NCBI RefSeq assembly: GCF_000025225.2
Contig: NC_013895.2
Location: 248,001-312,000 of the forward strand
Origin: Mageeibacillus indolicus UPII9-5
Lineage (GTDB): Bacteria > Bacillota > Clostridia > Saccharofermentanales > Fastidiosipilaceae
Direction: 5' to 3'
DNA length: 64,000 nucleotides
Shown: positions 55,217 to 64,000 of the stretch, piece by piece
How positions within the stretch are numbered: the first letter of the stretch is position 1
How the letters are laid out: each line of letters opens with the position of its first letter
Made by a program: the position numbers and the translations under genes
Notes under the pieces: generated by a model
What the model was told of the DNA's origin: nothing
Databases searched by the model: none
The model's input: the letters and a program-made list of their open reading frames with translations, nothing else

Positions 55217-55717
55217 GTGACATTCGCAGATTATATCTCACAGGTATTCACCGGCCCCAGCATTGCTCTGATGGCCACAACGCTGACTGCAGCCGTTTCG
55301 GGTTGGGGTTCTGCCAAGGGGGTAGGTGCAGTCGGTACTGTGGTTGCCGGTTCACTGACAGAAGATCCGAGCAAGTTCGGTAAGCTGCTTATTTTACAGG
55401 CGTTGCCGGGCACCCAAGGTATTTATGGACTGATTACGTGGTTCGTGTTTATGATTATGAGCGGATTTATGAGCGGCGCACCGAAAGATTTGACTTTTGC
55501 TCAAGGCTGGATGATCGCGGCTGCTTGTATGCCGATGATGATTGTCGGTTTCTTCTCTGCCGTACACCAAGGCCGCGTGGCTGCCGCCGGTTGTTCATTA
55601 GTCGGCAAACGTCCGGAAGAACAATCTAAAGCTATAGTTCTGGCAGCTATGGTTGAAACATACGCTATCTTTGCGCTGTTGGTATCTGTTTTGACTATCA
55701 TCTTTGTTGTGAGGTAA
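55217..55717 (+). CDS. ntpK: V-type ATPase subunit K (ring proteolipid), Na+-binding type
   Basis: A 166-residue protein with four TM helices in two hairpins, starting at GTG behind AAGGAGG. In E. hirae NtpK the sodium ion is held by Leu61, Thr64, Gln65, Gln110 and Glu139; the aligned residues here are Leu63, Thr66, Gln67 (in ALPGTQGIYG), Gln118 (VHQGRVAAAG) and Glu147 (AAMVETYAIF), with the capping Tyr70 also kept. All ligands are therefore conserved, which argues for Na+ rather than H+ transport. Confidence 0.95.
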   Translation: MTFADYISQVFTGPSIALMATTLTAAVSGWGSAKGVGAVGTVVAGSLTEDPSKFGKLLILQALPGTQGIYGLITWFVFMIMSGFMSGAPKDLTFAQGWMIAAACMPMMIVGFFSAVHQGRVAAAGCSLVGKRPEEQSKAIVLAAMVETYAIFALLVSVLTIIFVVR

Positions 55718-55722
55718 AAATA

Positions 55723-56325
55723 GTGGAAGGTTTAGAGAGGATCCATCAGCAGATCTGTCAAGAGGCTGAAACTGAGGCTGCTGCTATCCGCGAGGCTGCC
55801 TTACAAAGCCAAGCGGCCGCCCTGCGTGAGGCTCAGGCTCAAGCGGATGAACTCTACGAAAACGCTTTAGCGGAGAGCCGCGCCAAACAGCAACGAGCCG
55901 AATCACAGCTGCGCGCTGAATTGAATATGACAGAACGGCGGACTTTGCTTGGCACCAAGCAGATGTGGATACATAAGGTTTTTGCAGCTGCATTAAAGCA
56001 ATTGGCTGCACGGGAAGAATCCGTCAAAATCGCAGATTATTTGACTATGCTTGAAAATCCGGATTTCCTGAGCGAGTGCCGCGCGAATGCGAACGTTGTT
56101 CCGGTTATCGAGCTAGCGGCGAACGATGCGGCATTGCTTCCAGCCTTGCGGGCCGAGCTGCCTTTCAAGGCGGAGATCAAAGCTGATCGTAAAGATTTTA
56201 CTGCCGGCCTTACTGTTACGGTGGGTCAAGTACATTTTAATTACACTTATGAGGAAGATATGCGCCGGCGCGAGGCCGAGTTTATCGGAACAGTCGGAGC
56301 GAAGCTCTTTCCCGGAAAGGATTGA
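55723..56325 (+). CDS. ntpE: V-type ATPase subunit E (peripheral stalk)
   Basis: A 200-residue protein from a GTG start. The N-terminal ~90 residues are an Ala/Glu/Gln-rich coiled coil, and the C-terminal ~100 form the globular head that binds the catalytic B subunit. It pairs with the G/H-like coiled coil of the first gene. It begins 5 bp after ntpK and ends 5 bp before the ntpC ATG. Confidence 0.9.
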   Translation: MEGLERIHQQICQEAETEAAAIREAALQSQAAALREAQAQADELYENALAESRAKQQRAESQLRAELNMTERRTLLGTKQMWIHKVFAAALKQLAAREESVKIADYLTMLENPDFLSECRANANVVPVIELAANDAALLPALRAELPFKAEIKADRKDFTAGLTVTVGQVHFNYTYEEDMRRREAEFIGTVGAKLFPGKD

Positions 56326-56330
56326 AAATA

Positions 56331-57515
56331 ATGCGCTATTCAGATCAACGCTGGCCGGTGGGTGGCGATGATGTGGCATACGGACAGAGTACCGGAAGGC
56401 TGCGCATACTGGAAACTCGGTTGCTGGCGGCGGTGGAACTGGAAACGGCAATCCGCCAAGGCGATAATGCGACGTGGAAACAGCTGCTTGATCGTTTGGA
56501 CTATCCTGCCGGAGCTGATTTGCTACAGCGAGTAAATAAAGCCGGGGAAGCTGCCGACGCGCTTTTGGTCGAGCTGAGCATGGATAAAGTTTTGAGCTAT
56601 GGACTTTTACTGTATCAGCCGTACCACAATTTAAAAGTGTTCCTAAAAGCACTTTTACCGTCCGACGGGCAGTCTGTAAAAGCTGCTTGGCATGACGAAA
56701 AGAACGACGCGATTCCCGAGCATTTAAAAGAGCTGCTATACTTTAACGCTTCTGAAAATATAGAAACTTGCAGAAAATTAGTGGTCGAAACTTTAGTCCA
56801 AACGGATGAGCGTCCGGTTGATCCGGCCGATTATAACAGCTTTTCCGATGAGTTCATCGGCATGGATGAGCTCAGGGCAGATTCTTTTATCCGTACGCAT
56901 GTACCTGAAATTTTTAAACATGCTGTTCTGGCCGCTGCCAGATCCTATGCCGCCGTATCGGAGGTAGGACAGATAGACGCCGTTTTGGACAAGTTTTATT
57001 TTGCCCATCTAGCGGCCTTGGCTAATCGGAGCCGCCAGGCTTTTTTGCGGGTCTATGCCGAACTCAAGGCTGATATAGCCAACATGAATATTTTATACCG
57101 TTCGGTCAAGCTTAAATTGGAAGCTACTAAGGTAAGTGAGCTATGGGTGCCGGGTGGACAAATTAAAAACGGGGAGGCTCTGACCAAATTGTTGCGTGAA
57201 GACGCAGCTGCTTGGCGGAAGGCCTGGTCTGCCACTCCGGTAAATGAAATAGCGGCTATAGCTTTTGCGGCTTCGCACTCGAATGGCGGCGAGGTTGTCC
57301 CTCCGGGAACGTTTGCTAAGGCGGCGGACGACATGGTCATGGATTTGGCGCGGACCGGTTTAAAAGTTGTCTACGGCCCGCAAGTCGTTGCCGGGTATTG
57401 GCTGGCGAAACAGGCAGAAATACGAAATCTGCGCTTACTGTTTTCTTTGAGAGCACAGGGCAAAGATCGCGAAGCTTTACTTGGACTGATGCGGGAGGTG
57501 TATATCCATGGATAA
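56331..57515 (+). CDS. ntpC: V-type ATPase subunit C/d (central stalk-to-ring connector)
   Basis: A 394-residue cytoplasmic protein with largely alpha-helical character that links the central stalk to the K ring. I use the ATG at 56331 (MRYSDQRW) with GGAAAGG ~10 bp upstream; the TTG at 56322 overlaps the ntpE stop. Features: YGQSTGRLRILETRLL at the start, and the repeated helical domain pattern ILYRSVKLKLEA... toward the end. It overlaps the next gene by 8 bp. Confidence 0.92.
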   Translation: MRYSDQRWPVGGDDVAYGQSTGRLRILETRLLAAVELETAIRQGDNATWKQLLDRLDYPAGADLLQRVNKAGEAADALLVELSMDKVLSYGLLLYQPYHNLKVFLKALLPSDGQSVKAAWHDEKNDAIPEHLKELLYFNASENIETCRKLVVETLVQTDERPVDPADYNSFSDEFIGMDELRADSFIRTHVPEIFKHAVLAAARSYAAVSEVGQIDAVLDKFYFAHLAALANRSRQAFLRVYAELKADIANMNILYRSVKLKLEATKVSELWVPGGQIKNGEALTKLLREDAAAWRKAWSATPVNEIAAIAFAASHSNGGEVVPPGTFAKAADDMVMDLARTGLKVVYGPQVVAGYWLAKQAEIRNLRLLFSLRAQGKDREALLGLMREVYIHG

Positions 57516-57849
57516 GAATGTGCGCAAGATTGCCGTGGTCGGTGATCCGGCAACTGTCCTTGGTTTCCGCGGCTTAGGTTTTGAGACGTGGCCGGCCAAT
57601 CCCGGTGAAGAGGTGCTTACCGTCCTGAAAAAGCTAGTGGAGAATGATGAATACGGGATTATATACATAACCAACCATTTGGCTGAAGATGCAGCACCGT
57701 ATTTAGCTGAAATCAGTCGCAGAACTTTGCCGGCCGTTATTCCGATTTCAATGGGGCCGCCGGCCGCCGCTTTGGGGCAGTTGGCACTGAATGACGCGGT
57801 ACGTCGGGCGGTAGGTTTCGATATTTTAGCCAATAAAGAGGAACAATAA
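57508..57849 (+). CDS. ntpG: V-type ATPase subunit F (central stalk)
   Basis: A 113-residue Rossmann-like central-stalk subunit. It begins with KIAVVGDPATVLGFRGLGFE, the family motif, and continues with GIIYITNHLAEDAAPYL and LPAVIPIS. It regulates coupling between A3B3 and the rotor. In E. hirae nomenclature it is NtpG. The AGGTGT site and the 8-bp overlap with ntpC support the start. Gap to subunit A is 33 bp. Confidence 0.92.
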   Translation: MDKNVRKIAVVGDPATVLGFRGLGFETWPANPGEEVLTVLKKLVENDEYGIIYITNHLAEDAAPYLAEISRRTLPAVIPISMGPPAAALGQLALNDAVRRAVGFDILANKEEQ

Positions 57850-57882
57850 GCTGAGCATGGCTCAGATGAATAGGAGTTAAAG

Positions 57883-59664
57883 ATGAAACAGGTCAGTCAG
57901 GGAACTATTTTAAAAGTATCCGGCCCCCTTGTAGTGGCTTCCGGGATGCGAGATGTACAAATGTTTGATGTTGTGCGGGTTTCCTCGAATCACCTTATCG
58001 GTGAGGTAATTGAAATTCATGGCGACAAAGCCTCAATTCAAGTGTATGAGGAAACGGCCGGTTTAGGGCCGGGGGAGCCGGTTGTATCAGCCGGTGAGCC
58101 ACTGTCTATGGAACTGGGGCCGGGCTTGATCGGTAACATGTTTGATGGTATCGGCCGTCCTTTAGAGCGGATGCGCAAATTGAGTGGCGACAACATTCAA
58201 CGGGGAGTGCAGATCCCGAGCTTAGATCGAGAAAAAGTTTGGCATTTTGCGGCCGTAGCTAAGGTCGGTGACCAAGTCTCAGCCGGCGATATTTTGGGTG
58301 AAGTACAGGAAACTAGCCTGATTAAGCATAAAATTATGGTTCCGCCTTTCCATAAGGGCGAGATAATTAAAATATCTGACGGCGATTTTAAGGTCGATGA
58401 TGTCGTAGCAGTGCTGAAAACTGCTGAAGGGAAAGAAGAAAACGTAACTCTTTATCATACTTGGCCGGTCAGACGAGGGCGGCCGTACAAAGCCAAAATC
58501 GCCCCGGAACGCCCATTGATCACCGGGCAACGTGTGGTTGACACTTTCTTCCCTCTGGCCAAAGGTGGTACGGCTGCAGTCCCTGGCCCTTTCGGCAGCG
58601 GCAAAACGGTTATTCAGCATCAGCTGGCTAAGTGGGCGGAAGCGGATGTCGTTGTTTATATAGGTTGTGGCGAACGAGGCAATGAGATGACGGATGTTTT
58701 GATGGAATTCCCGGAATTGATTGATCCGAAAACCGGCAAGTCACTCATGGAGCGCACGATTTTGATTGCCAATACGTCCGATATGCCGGTCGCAGCCCGT
58801 GAAGCTTCGATATACACAGGTATAACGATTGCTGAGTATTTCCGCGATATGGGTTATTCGGTATCCATCATGGCCGATTCCACTTCTAGATGGGCTGAAG
58901 CTCTACGTGAGATGTCCGGCCGTTTGGAAGAAATGCCGGGTGAAGAAGGCTATCCGGCTTACCTAGGTTCACGCTTGGCACAGTTCTATGAACGTGCCGG
59001 AGAAGTGAGCTGCCTTTGCTCGGAAGGCGAGGAGCGGCGTGGCGTTTTGACTGCCATAGGAGCGGTTTCCCCGCCGGGTGGAGATATGTCCGATCCGGTC
59101 GTGCAATCCACCTTACGAATTGTCAAGGTTTTCTGGCAGCTTGATTCGGCTTTGGCTTACAAACGACATTTCCCGGCTATCAACTGGCTGAATTCTTATT
59201 CGCTTTATGCCGATACGATAGATGAATGGATGAACGGTAATGTAGATCCGGCTTGGGCCAAAAAGCGCGCGGCAGCGATAAAACTGTTGCAGGAAGAAGC
59301 CGAGTTGGAGGAAATTGTTAAGCTGGTCGGTTTGGATGCGTTGTCAGCGGGCGACCGTGTGAAACTAGAAGCTTCAAGGTCATTGCGCGAAGATTTCTTG
59401 CACCAAAACAGCTTTGATGAAATAGATACATATTCCTCCTTGAATAAGCAAAAATATATGTTGTCGATTATCATGGAATATTATGAGCAGGCCACCCGCG
59501 CTGTCGCGGAAGGCGCGAAGATCCATGAAGTAACCGGGCTTAAGGTTATGGAAGGAATCGGCCGTCTGAAATATGTTCGTGAAGATGAAGTAGAAACCAC
59601 TTATCAAAAATTGGCGTATGAACTGACGGCTGAACTGGACGAAGTGCGCAATCAAAACGTGTAA
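57883..59664 (+). CDS. ntpA: V-type ATPase catalytic subunit A
   Basis: The 593-residue ATP-hydrolysing subunit, identical in length to E. hirae NtpA. Walker A is GPFGSGKT at 235-242; the catalytic Glu region follows in [15 protein letters not shown] (Glu near 261). The nonhomologous region insertion (about 115-185) that marks A subunits over F1-beta is present, with [53 protein letters not shown] is near-invariant. The start has AGGAGT 7 bp upstream. Confidence 0.98.
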   Translation: MKQVSQGTILKVSGPLVVASGMRDVQMFDVVRVSSNHLIGEVIEIHGDKASIQVYEETAGLGPGEPVVSAGEPLSMELGPGLIGNMFDGIGRPLERMRKLSGDNIQRGVQIPSLDREKVWHFAAVAKVGDQVSAGDILGEVQETSLIKHKIMVPPFHKGEIIKISDGDFKVDDVVAVLKTAEGKEENVTLYHTWPVRRGRPYKAKIAPERPLITGQRVVDTFFPLAKGGTAAVPGPFGSGKTVIQHQLAKWAEADVVVYIGCGERGNEMTDVLMEFPELIDPKTGKSLMERTILIANTSDMPVAAREASIYTGITIAEYFRDMGYSVSIMADSTSRWAEALREMSGRLEEMPGEEGYPAYLGSRLAQFYERAGEVSCLCSEGEERRGVLTAIGAVSPPGGDMSDPVVQSTLRIVKVFWQLDSALAYKRHFPAINWLNSYSLYADTIDEWMNGNVDPAWAKKRAAAIKLLQEEAELEEIVKLVGLDALSAGDRVKLEASRSLREDFLHQNSFDEIDTYSSLNKQKYMLSIIMEYYEQATRAVAEGAKIHEVTGLKVMEGIGRLKYVREDEVETTYQKLAYELTAELDEVRNQNV

Positions 59665-59674
59665 GAGGTGTGAG

Positions 59675-61066
59675 ATGGCAAAAGAATATCAAACAATAGA
59701 AGAAGTAGCTGGTCCGTTGATGTTGGTGCGGAAGGTACAAGATGTAAAATACTATGAAATGGGTGAAATCGAACTGCCGAACGGTGAGTTGCGTCGGTGC
59801 CGGGTGCTTGAGATAAACGGCGAAAATGCTTTGGTGCAACTGTTTGAGAATTCGGTAGGAATTAACATTCAGGACAGTAAGGTGCGTTTTTTGGGGCACG
59901 GCTTGGAACTGCCGGTTTCGGAAGATATGCTGGGCCGGGTTTTTGACGGAATGGGGCATCCGGCCGACGGCGGACCGGAGCTTATTCCGGAAGCTCGCAT
60001 GGATGTTAACGGTTTGCCGCTGAACCCGACGGCGCGTGACTACCCGGATGAGTTTATTCAAACCGGGGTTTCGGCGATTGATGGGCTGAACACATTGGTG
60101 CGTGGTCAGAAGTTACCTATTTTTTCCGCTTCCGGTCTGCCGCATTCGCAGCTGGGCGCACAGATTGCGAGACAGGCGAAAGTTATTGGTGACAAAGAGC
60201 AAAAGTTTGCCGTTGTCTTTGCGGCCATGGGTATTACTTTTGAAGAGGCCGACTACTTTATTAAGGACTTTCAGCGTACCGGAGCGATTGATCGTACGGT
60301 ATTATTCATTAACTTGGCTGACCAACCGGCGATTGAACGCATAGCGACGCCGCGTATGGCACTTACTTGTGCTGAATATCTGGCCTTTAAGAAGGATATG
60401 CATGTATTGGTAATTATGACCGACATCACCTACTATGCCGAGGCTTTGCGTGAGGTTTCCGCAGCTCGTAAGGAGGTCCCCGGACGCCGCGGCTATCCCG
60501 GTTATCTGTACACCGACTTGGCGACAATGTATGAACGGGCCGGGCGAGTAAAAGGCAAAAAAGGATCAATAACGATGGTGCCGATTTTAACCATGCCGGA
60601 TGAGGACAAAACTCACCCAATTCCTGATTTGACCGGTTATATTACTGAAGGCCAGATTATTTTGAGCCGAGAACTGTACAAAAAAGGGTTGCGGCCGCCG
60701 GTGGATGTTTTGCCATCTCTGTCTCGTCTAAAAGATAAAGGTATCGGTGAGGGCAAGACGCGAGAAGACCATGCGGGGACGATGAATCAGTTATTTGCAG
60801 CATATTCACGCGGCAAAGATGCACGTGAGCTGGCGGTTATCCTGGGTGAATCTTCGTTGTCGGAAATGGATCGTCTGTATGCGCGTTTCGCGACTGAATT
60901 TGAAGAAAAATATGTTTCACAAGGCTTTGATACTAATCGCAGCATCGAGGAAACGCTAGATTTAGGATGGAAGTTGTTGGGAATCTTACCGCGATCAGAG
61001 TTGAAACGGATTAAAGAAAGTATTCTAGATAAATACTATGTTCCGGCTGACCCGATGAAACATTAA
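59675..61066 (+). CDS. ntpB: V-type ATPase regulatory subunit B
   Basis: The 463-residue non-catalytic nucleotide-site subunit. Instead of a Walker A it shows the B-type [15 protein letters not shown] loop, followed by [43 protein letters not shown] and the [18 protein letters not shown]-terminal region. It alternates with A in the A3B3 head. Ten bp after ntpA; AAGAGGTG site. Confidence 0.98.
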   Translation: MAKEYQTIEEVAGPLMLVRKVQDVKYYEMGEIELPNGELRRCRVLEINGENALVQLFENSVGINIQDSKVRFLGHGLELPVSEDMLGRVFDGMGHPADGGPELIPEARMDVNGLPLNPTARDYPDEFIQTGVSAIDGLNTLVRGQKLPIFSASGLPHSQLGAQIARQAKVIGDKEQKFAVVFAAMGITFEEADYFIKDFQRTGAIDRTVLFINLADQPAIERIATPRMALTCAEYLAFKKDMHVLVIMTDITYYAEALREVSAARKEVPGRRGYPGYLYTDLATMYERAGRVKGKKGSITMVPILTMPDEDKTHPIPDLTGYITEGQIILSRELYKKGLRPPVDVLPSLSRLKDKGIGEGKTREDHAGTMNQLFAAYSRGKDARELAVILGESSLSEMDRLYARFATEFEEKYVSQGFDTNRSIEETLDLGWKLLGILPRSELKRIKESILDKYYVPADPMKH

Positions 61067-61079
61067 TTGGAGGTGTGCT

Positions 61080-61784
61080 ATGGCAAAAGCAGCGGTAAGT
61101 CCGAATCGGATGGAGCTGATGCGATTAAAAAAGGAGCTGAATACAGCGCGTCGCGGCCATAAGATGCTCAAAGACAAGCGGGACGAATTGATGCGTCAGT
61201 TCATGGATATTATTCGTGACAATCAGCGGTTGCGTAAAGAAGTGGATGTTCGTTTGAACAAAGCCTCGGAAGGCATGGCTTTAGCAGCAGCGGTAATGTC
61301 GCCAGAAACCTTGCAGGAAGCTTTGTTGCTTAGTCAGGAAAAGCGTACGGTTGATGTAGGTGAGAAAGCAATCATGGGGGTGCATGTTCCTCAGTTTGAA
61401 CTTTCAGATCAGCAAATAACCAATACCGGTTTGGCCTATGGTTTAGCACAAACAACTGAAGATTTGGATCAGACGGTGGATGAGTTGGTAGCTGCTGTTC
61501 CGGATTTGTTGGAATTGGCGCAAGTCGAAAAAACGGTGCAAATGTTGGCCAGCGAAATTGAAAAGACGCGGCGGCGAGTAAATTCTTTGGAATATGTTAT
61601 GATTCCTGCTTTGGAGCGGCAAATTCATTCGATAATCATGAAAATGGAAGAAAATGAGCGCGGCAATTTGACACGTTTGATGAAGGTTAAGGATATGATT
61701 ATCCAGCGAGAGATTTTAGCTAGGCGGGAAGCTGACGCTCAGGTGGCTTCGGAGTGCTCAGGAGGATCTGCATCGACGAATTGA
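61080..61784 (+). CDS. ntpD: V-type ATPase subunit D (central rotor shaft)
   Basis: A 234-residue coiled-coil shaft subunit. The N-terminal helix begins VSPNRMELMRLKKELNTARRGHKMLKDKRDELMRQF, the conserved antiparallel pair. The C-terminal helix carries RRRVNSLEYVMIPALERQIHSIIMKMEENERGNLTRLMKVKDMI, both family signatures. It is last in the operon, and a strong terminator follows 30 bp after the stop. Confidence 0.97.
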   Translation: MAKAAVSPNRMELMRLKKELNTARRGHKMLKDKRDELMRQFMDIIRDNQRLRKEVDVRLNKASEGMALAAAVMSPETLQEALLLSQEKRTVDVGEKAIMGVHVPQFELSDQQITNTGLAYGLAQTTEDLDQTVDELVAAVPDLLELAQVEKTVQMLASEIEKTRRRVNSLEYVMIPALERQIHSIIMKMEENERGNLTRLMKVKDMIIQREILARREADAQVASECSGGSASTN

Positions 61785-61814
61785 ATTGCGCAGATAAAGC
61801 GCGACAGATCTTTT

Positions 61815-61849
61815 AGACGATAGACATAACAACTCTATCGTCTTTTTTT
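61815..61849 (+). terminator. Terminator of the V-ATPase operon
   Basis: A perfect 10-bp AGACGATAGA / TCTATCGTCT stem has a 9-nt loop and is followed by TTTTTT. Confidence 0.9.
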
Positions 61850-61983
61850 ATTTTAAAAATTGAAGATATTAACTTTAGCTTCTGATTTTTTATCTAGATT
61901 GATGTATAGCTCTTGGGGCTCAAAACCTACAATAAATTGATGCGGTCTTTAGCCGCCATATTTAATGCATTTTAAAAATTTCA

Positions 61984-61992
61984 TGCTATAAT
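61984..61992 (+). promoter_or_regulatory. Extended -10 promoter of the adhesin-like gene
   Basis: TGCTATAAT (TATAAT at 61987-61992, TG at 61984-61985). The predicted transcription start, about 7 bp on, falls on the first in-frame ATG at 61999. Confidence 0.65.
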
Positions 61993-61998
61993 TACTAA

Positions 61999-64000
61999 AT
62001 GGACAAATTATATACATTTAACGCAGCATTCAGAAGAATGGCTAAACATCAAAATCATCTTAACGATCCCAAAAAGAAACATTTATTCCATCGGATAATT
62101 GCGTCTTTAATTATCGCCGTGTTTTGCTTACCCTTGCTCCCGGTGGAAATTGCTCAAGCCGATGAAACGGCAGGAGCGCGATCAGGTGCAGTGGGCAAGG
62201 CCGATAAGACGGGTTTGGCAGGCCCGGCTGGACTTGTATTTGACGGCACCTTTTTCCTGAATAATAAGACCGAAACAGTTACTTTTAACTGGACTAAGCT
62301 CGATGCTAATGGCGAGGAAGACGAAGATGTATCTTTTACTTCCGAACTGACGCCTGACGATTACCAAGTTCAGGCGTCTTATCCGTTAGGCTATAGAAAA
62401 GTACACTATACGAGTACGGATGATGATAAACTTTACGCGCACGGTGATAAGTTTAAAGTTTACTTGACGAACAGATATGACCGCAAAATAACTCCGGAGA
62501 CAGTCTCTACGGTGCAACTTGGGGCGGACGGAAAATTGCACTTGAAATTTATCTTGGGTCAGAATAACATAGCTGAAATTGAAAAAACGCTTGAACTGCA
62601 GCTGCCGTCAGGGATTGATGCAGCGAATTTGCCGTCGCTTTTAAGCACAACCTTTAAGCTTGATGGAAAATCGGTTAAGCTAACCGCCAGACGTAAAGGC
62701 AATGGGACGGCTTATGTTGCGAAAATAAGTTGCACGGTGGACAAAACCGGCCAACTTGTTGTACCGACGATTGAACCGGATTTGAGTGAAATCGGTAGGG
62801 CTTTGATGCAAGTAAACTTGGGGAGGCAAAAAGTCGCCTTGATGCTTAAATCCATACGGCAGGAAGGCGATAAAATCATATACCAGATAGAAAAAGTTCT
62901 TTTGGGAGAGCGGCATTTTACGCTGCGATTTGAAACTCCCTTTCACATTATTCCCGATACACAAAGCGGTGAAACGCATAAATTTGAGTTTGCGGTAGCG
63001 GGAAGGGACGTGCGGCAAAAAGTTTCGTTTCCAAGTAAAGTAGGGCCGCTGGAAATCCAGGTAACGTTGCAAGATGTGCCACTCGAAGGAGAAATTACGG
63101 TAAAGCAGTTACCGGAACACATGCAGCTTTTTTACGGTATCAATGCACAGAGTTATGATGCGAGGTCGCAGACGCTGACACTTAAGCTTGGTCGTAATTT
63201 TGCCGTAGGCTTTATGGGTATTCCGAATGGTAAAAGCTATTCAGACATATTTAACGCATATCAATCTATAAAAAAGCATATAGGGCTTATTTTGTATGAT
63301 GAACAAGGCAAATTTGTCCAAAAAAGCGAAGAAATACCGGTTTTTGCTGGATCCATTCGTATGTCCGGATTTAGGGGATTGTTGCCGGGCAATTACTATA
63401 TTTTGATCGATAGGTCTACTTTGCCGGAATATTATAAAGATTATGTCACGAATAAGAAGTATAAGCTGAAAGTTGAGCATGATGGGGAAGTTAAGCTGAA
63501 GACTTATCAGGTGAAAGCGGATGGCACCGGTGAATATAATATGGCACATCAATTAGGTGCACCATTATTTTACAATGATCCGTCGGGAAAAATTATAGAT
63601 GGGATTAAGCAAGCGTATTTTCAATTTATTAATAAAGCCTCAAGTCCGGCGAAAGTAATTTTAGACGGCACCAATGTGGCCAAGGAGAAAGAAACTCGCG
63701 AAGGCGAGATTGTTCGCTATCAAATTGCTATTCCGCTGCACCCGGATCATAATTTTGTGATCAAAGGCGATGGAAACTTGCTCAAGCTTAACATTGGTAC
63801 ATGGGATGATGTGTCCTTTACCGATAAATTAGATGAACGGCTGGAATATGTTCCTAACAGTTTAAAAGTAACTGTTGACGATCGGCCAACTGCCGATTAT
63901 TCGGCAGAGTATGCAGCAGATGAGCACAGCATCAAAGTGCAGGATAGGAGCAAGGCTCAAATAGCAAAGTTAGTCGACTTTAATACTAAAATTAATTTGG
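61999..64000 (+). CDS. Large secreted surface protein, adhesin/fimbrial-like with isopeptide-forming domain (3' partial)
   Basis: The frame from the ATG at 61999 is open for 667 codons to the end of the window. A long N-terminal signal peptide is visible: basic KKKHLFHR, hydrophobic IIASLIIAVFCLPLLP, then a cleavage-like AQADET (~residue 55). The mature part is beta-rich with repeated Gly, Lys, Asp and Thr and Tyr residues, consistent with Ig-like or Cna-B domains; from ~residue 595 (LKLNIGTWDDVSFTDKLDERLEYVPNSLKVTVDD) it looks like the D2 isopeptide-forming domain of Gram-positive fimbrial subunits. The LPxTG sorting signal would be beyond the window. Because the -10 box almost touches the first ATG, translation may start at 62038 (MAKHQNH) or be leaderless. 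It is unrelated to the V-ATPase operon. Confidence 0.8.
   Translation, partial: MDKLYTFNAAFRRMAKHQNHLNDPKKKHLFHRIIASLIIAVFCLPLLPVEIAQADETAGARSGAVGKADKTGLAGPAGLVFDGTFFLNNKTETVTFNWTKLDANGEEDEDVSFTSELTPDDYQVQASYPLGYRKVHYTSTDDDKLYAHGDKFKVYLTNRYDRKITPETVSTVQLGADGKLHLKFILGQNNIAEIEKTLELQLPSGIDAANLPSLLSTTFKLDGKSVKLTARRKGNGTAYVAKISCTVDKTGQLVVPTIEPDLSEIGRALMQVNLGRQKVALMLKSIRQEGDKIIYQIEKVLLGERHFTLRFETPFHIIPDTQSGETHKFEFAVAGRDVRQKVSFPSKVGPLEIQVTLQDVPLEGEITVKQLPEHMQLFYGINAQSYDARSQTLTLKLGRNFAVGFMGIPNGKSYSDIFNAYQSIKKHIGLILYDEQGKFVQKSEEIPVFAGSIRMSGFRGLLPGNYYILIDRSTLPEYYKDYVTNKKYKLKVEHDGEVKLKTYQVKADGTGEYNMAHQLGAPLFYNDPSGKIIDGIKQAYFQFINKASSPAKVILDGTNVAKEKETREGEIVRYQIAIPLHPDHNFVIKGDGNLLKLNIGTWDDVSFTDKLDERLEYVPNSLKVTVDDRPTADYSAEYAADEHSIKVQDRSKAQIAKLVDFNTKINL

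Noticed and set aside
56113-56652. 179-codon minus-strand frame in the ntpE/ntpC region
   Set aside because: It is antisense to two well-defined V-ATPase genes and shows no family features.

Overview
This window is a chromosomal segment of a low-to-mid GC, probably strictly anaerobic member of the Bacillota (Clostridia). The evidence is the strong AGGAGG-type ribosome binding sites, a homodimeric-type glycyl-tRNA synthetase, pyruvate phosphate dikinase, an NtpFIKECGABD-type V-ATPase operon, a CsbB/YfhO pair, the CdaA/CdaR/GlmM locus and a 3-hydroxybutyryl-CoA dehydrogenase. The 16S text looks like the cluster III / Oscillospirales-type Clostridia (Mageeibacillus or Fastidiosipila relatives are my guess), but I cannot run a placement.

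Layout. 1-7.2 kb: the 3' part of glyS, ppdK, and a three-gene flavoprotein unit (a GlpA-like FAD enzyme with a BFD-type Fe-S tail, a second FAD/NAD oxidoreductase, and a DUF1667 protein). 7.3-12.65 kb: a complete rRNA operon (consensus promoter, 16S, tRNA-Ile, 23S, 5S, tRNA-Asn, terminator). 12.7-14.2 kb: an orphan YcxB-like membrane protein whose codon use differs from its neighbours. 14.4-20.1 kb: a peptide ABC importer operon with the two ATPases fused in one chain. 20.2-26.8 kb: minus-strand genes (ung, an APC permease, an SDR, a MATE exporter, brnQ). 27.1-29.8 kb: metNIQ. 30.0-30.6 kb: a DJ-1/PfpI protein.

30.9-35.9 kb is a cell-envelope and second-messenger operon: a Crp/Fnr-like regulator, a natural CdaA-CdaR fusion (c-di-AMP synthase with its regulator), glmM and an N-acetylmuramoyl-L-alanine amidase. 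36.0-39.6 kb: an AraC regulator, rpiA, hbd, a NusG-II protein and a HepS/Gx transporter. 39.8-42.2 kb: two unrecognised lipoproteins. 42.3-45.8 kb (minus): YfhO and a GtrB/CsbB-type glycosyltransferase. 45.9-52.5 kb: an isochorismatase-like hydrolase, a 946-residue degenerate HemC-CobA-HemD fusion, a chorismate mutase with an extra C-terminal domain, and an ABC exporter. 52.8-61.8 kb: a nine-gene V-type ATPase operon whose K subunit keeps the sodium-binding residues of Enterococcus NtpK. 62.0 kb to the end: the first 667 codons of a large secreted fimbrial/adhesin-like protein that runs off the window.

The most unusual points are the degenerate three-domain tetrapyrrole-enzyme fusion with a 9-bp tandem repeat at its 5' end, the CdaA-CdaR fusion overlapped by a Crp-family gene with tandem 20-bp repeats upstream, and the open-ended surface protein driven by an extended -10 promoter that almost touches its first ATG. 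I found no CRISPR array, insertion sequence, prophage or convincing riboswitch.
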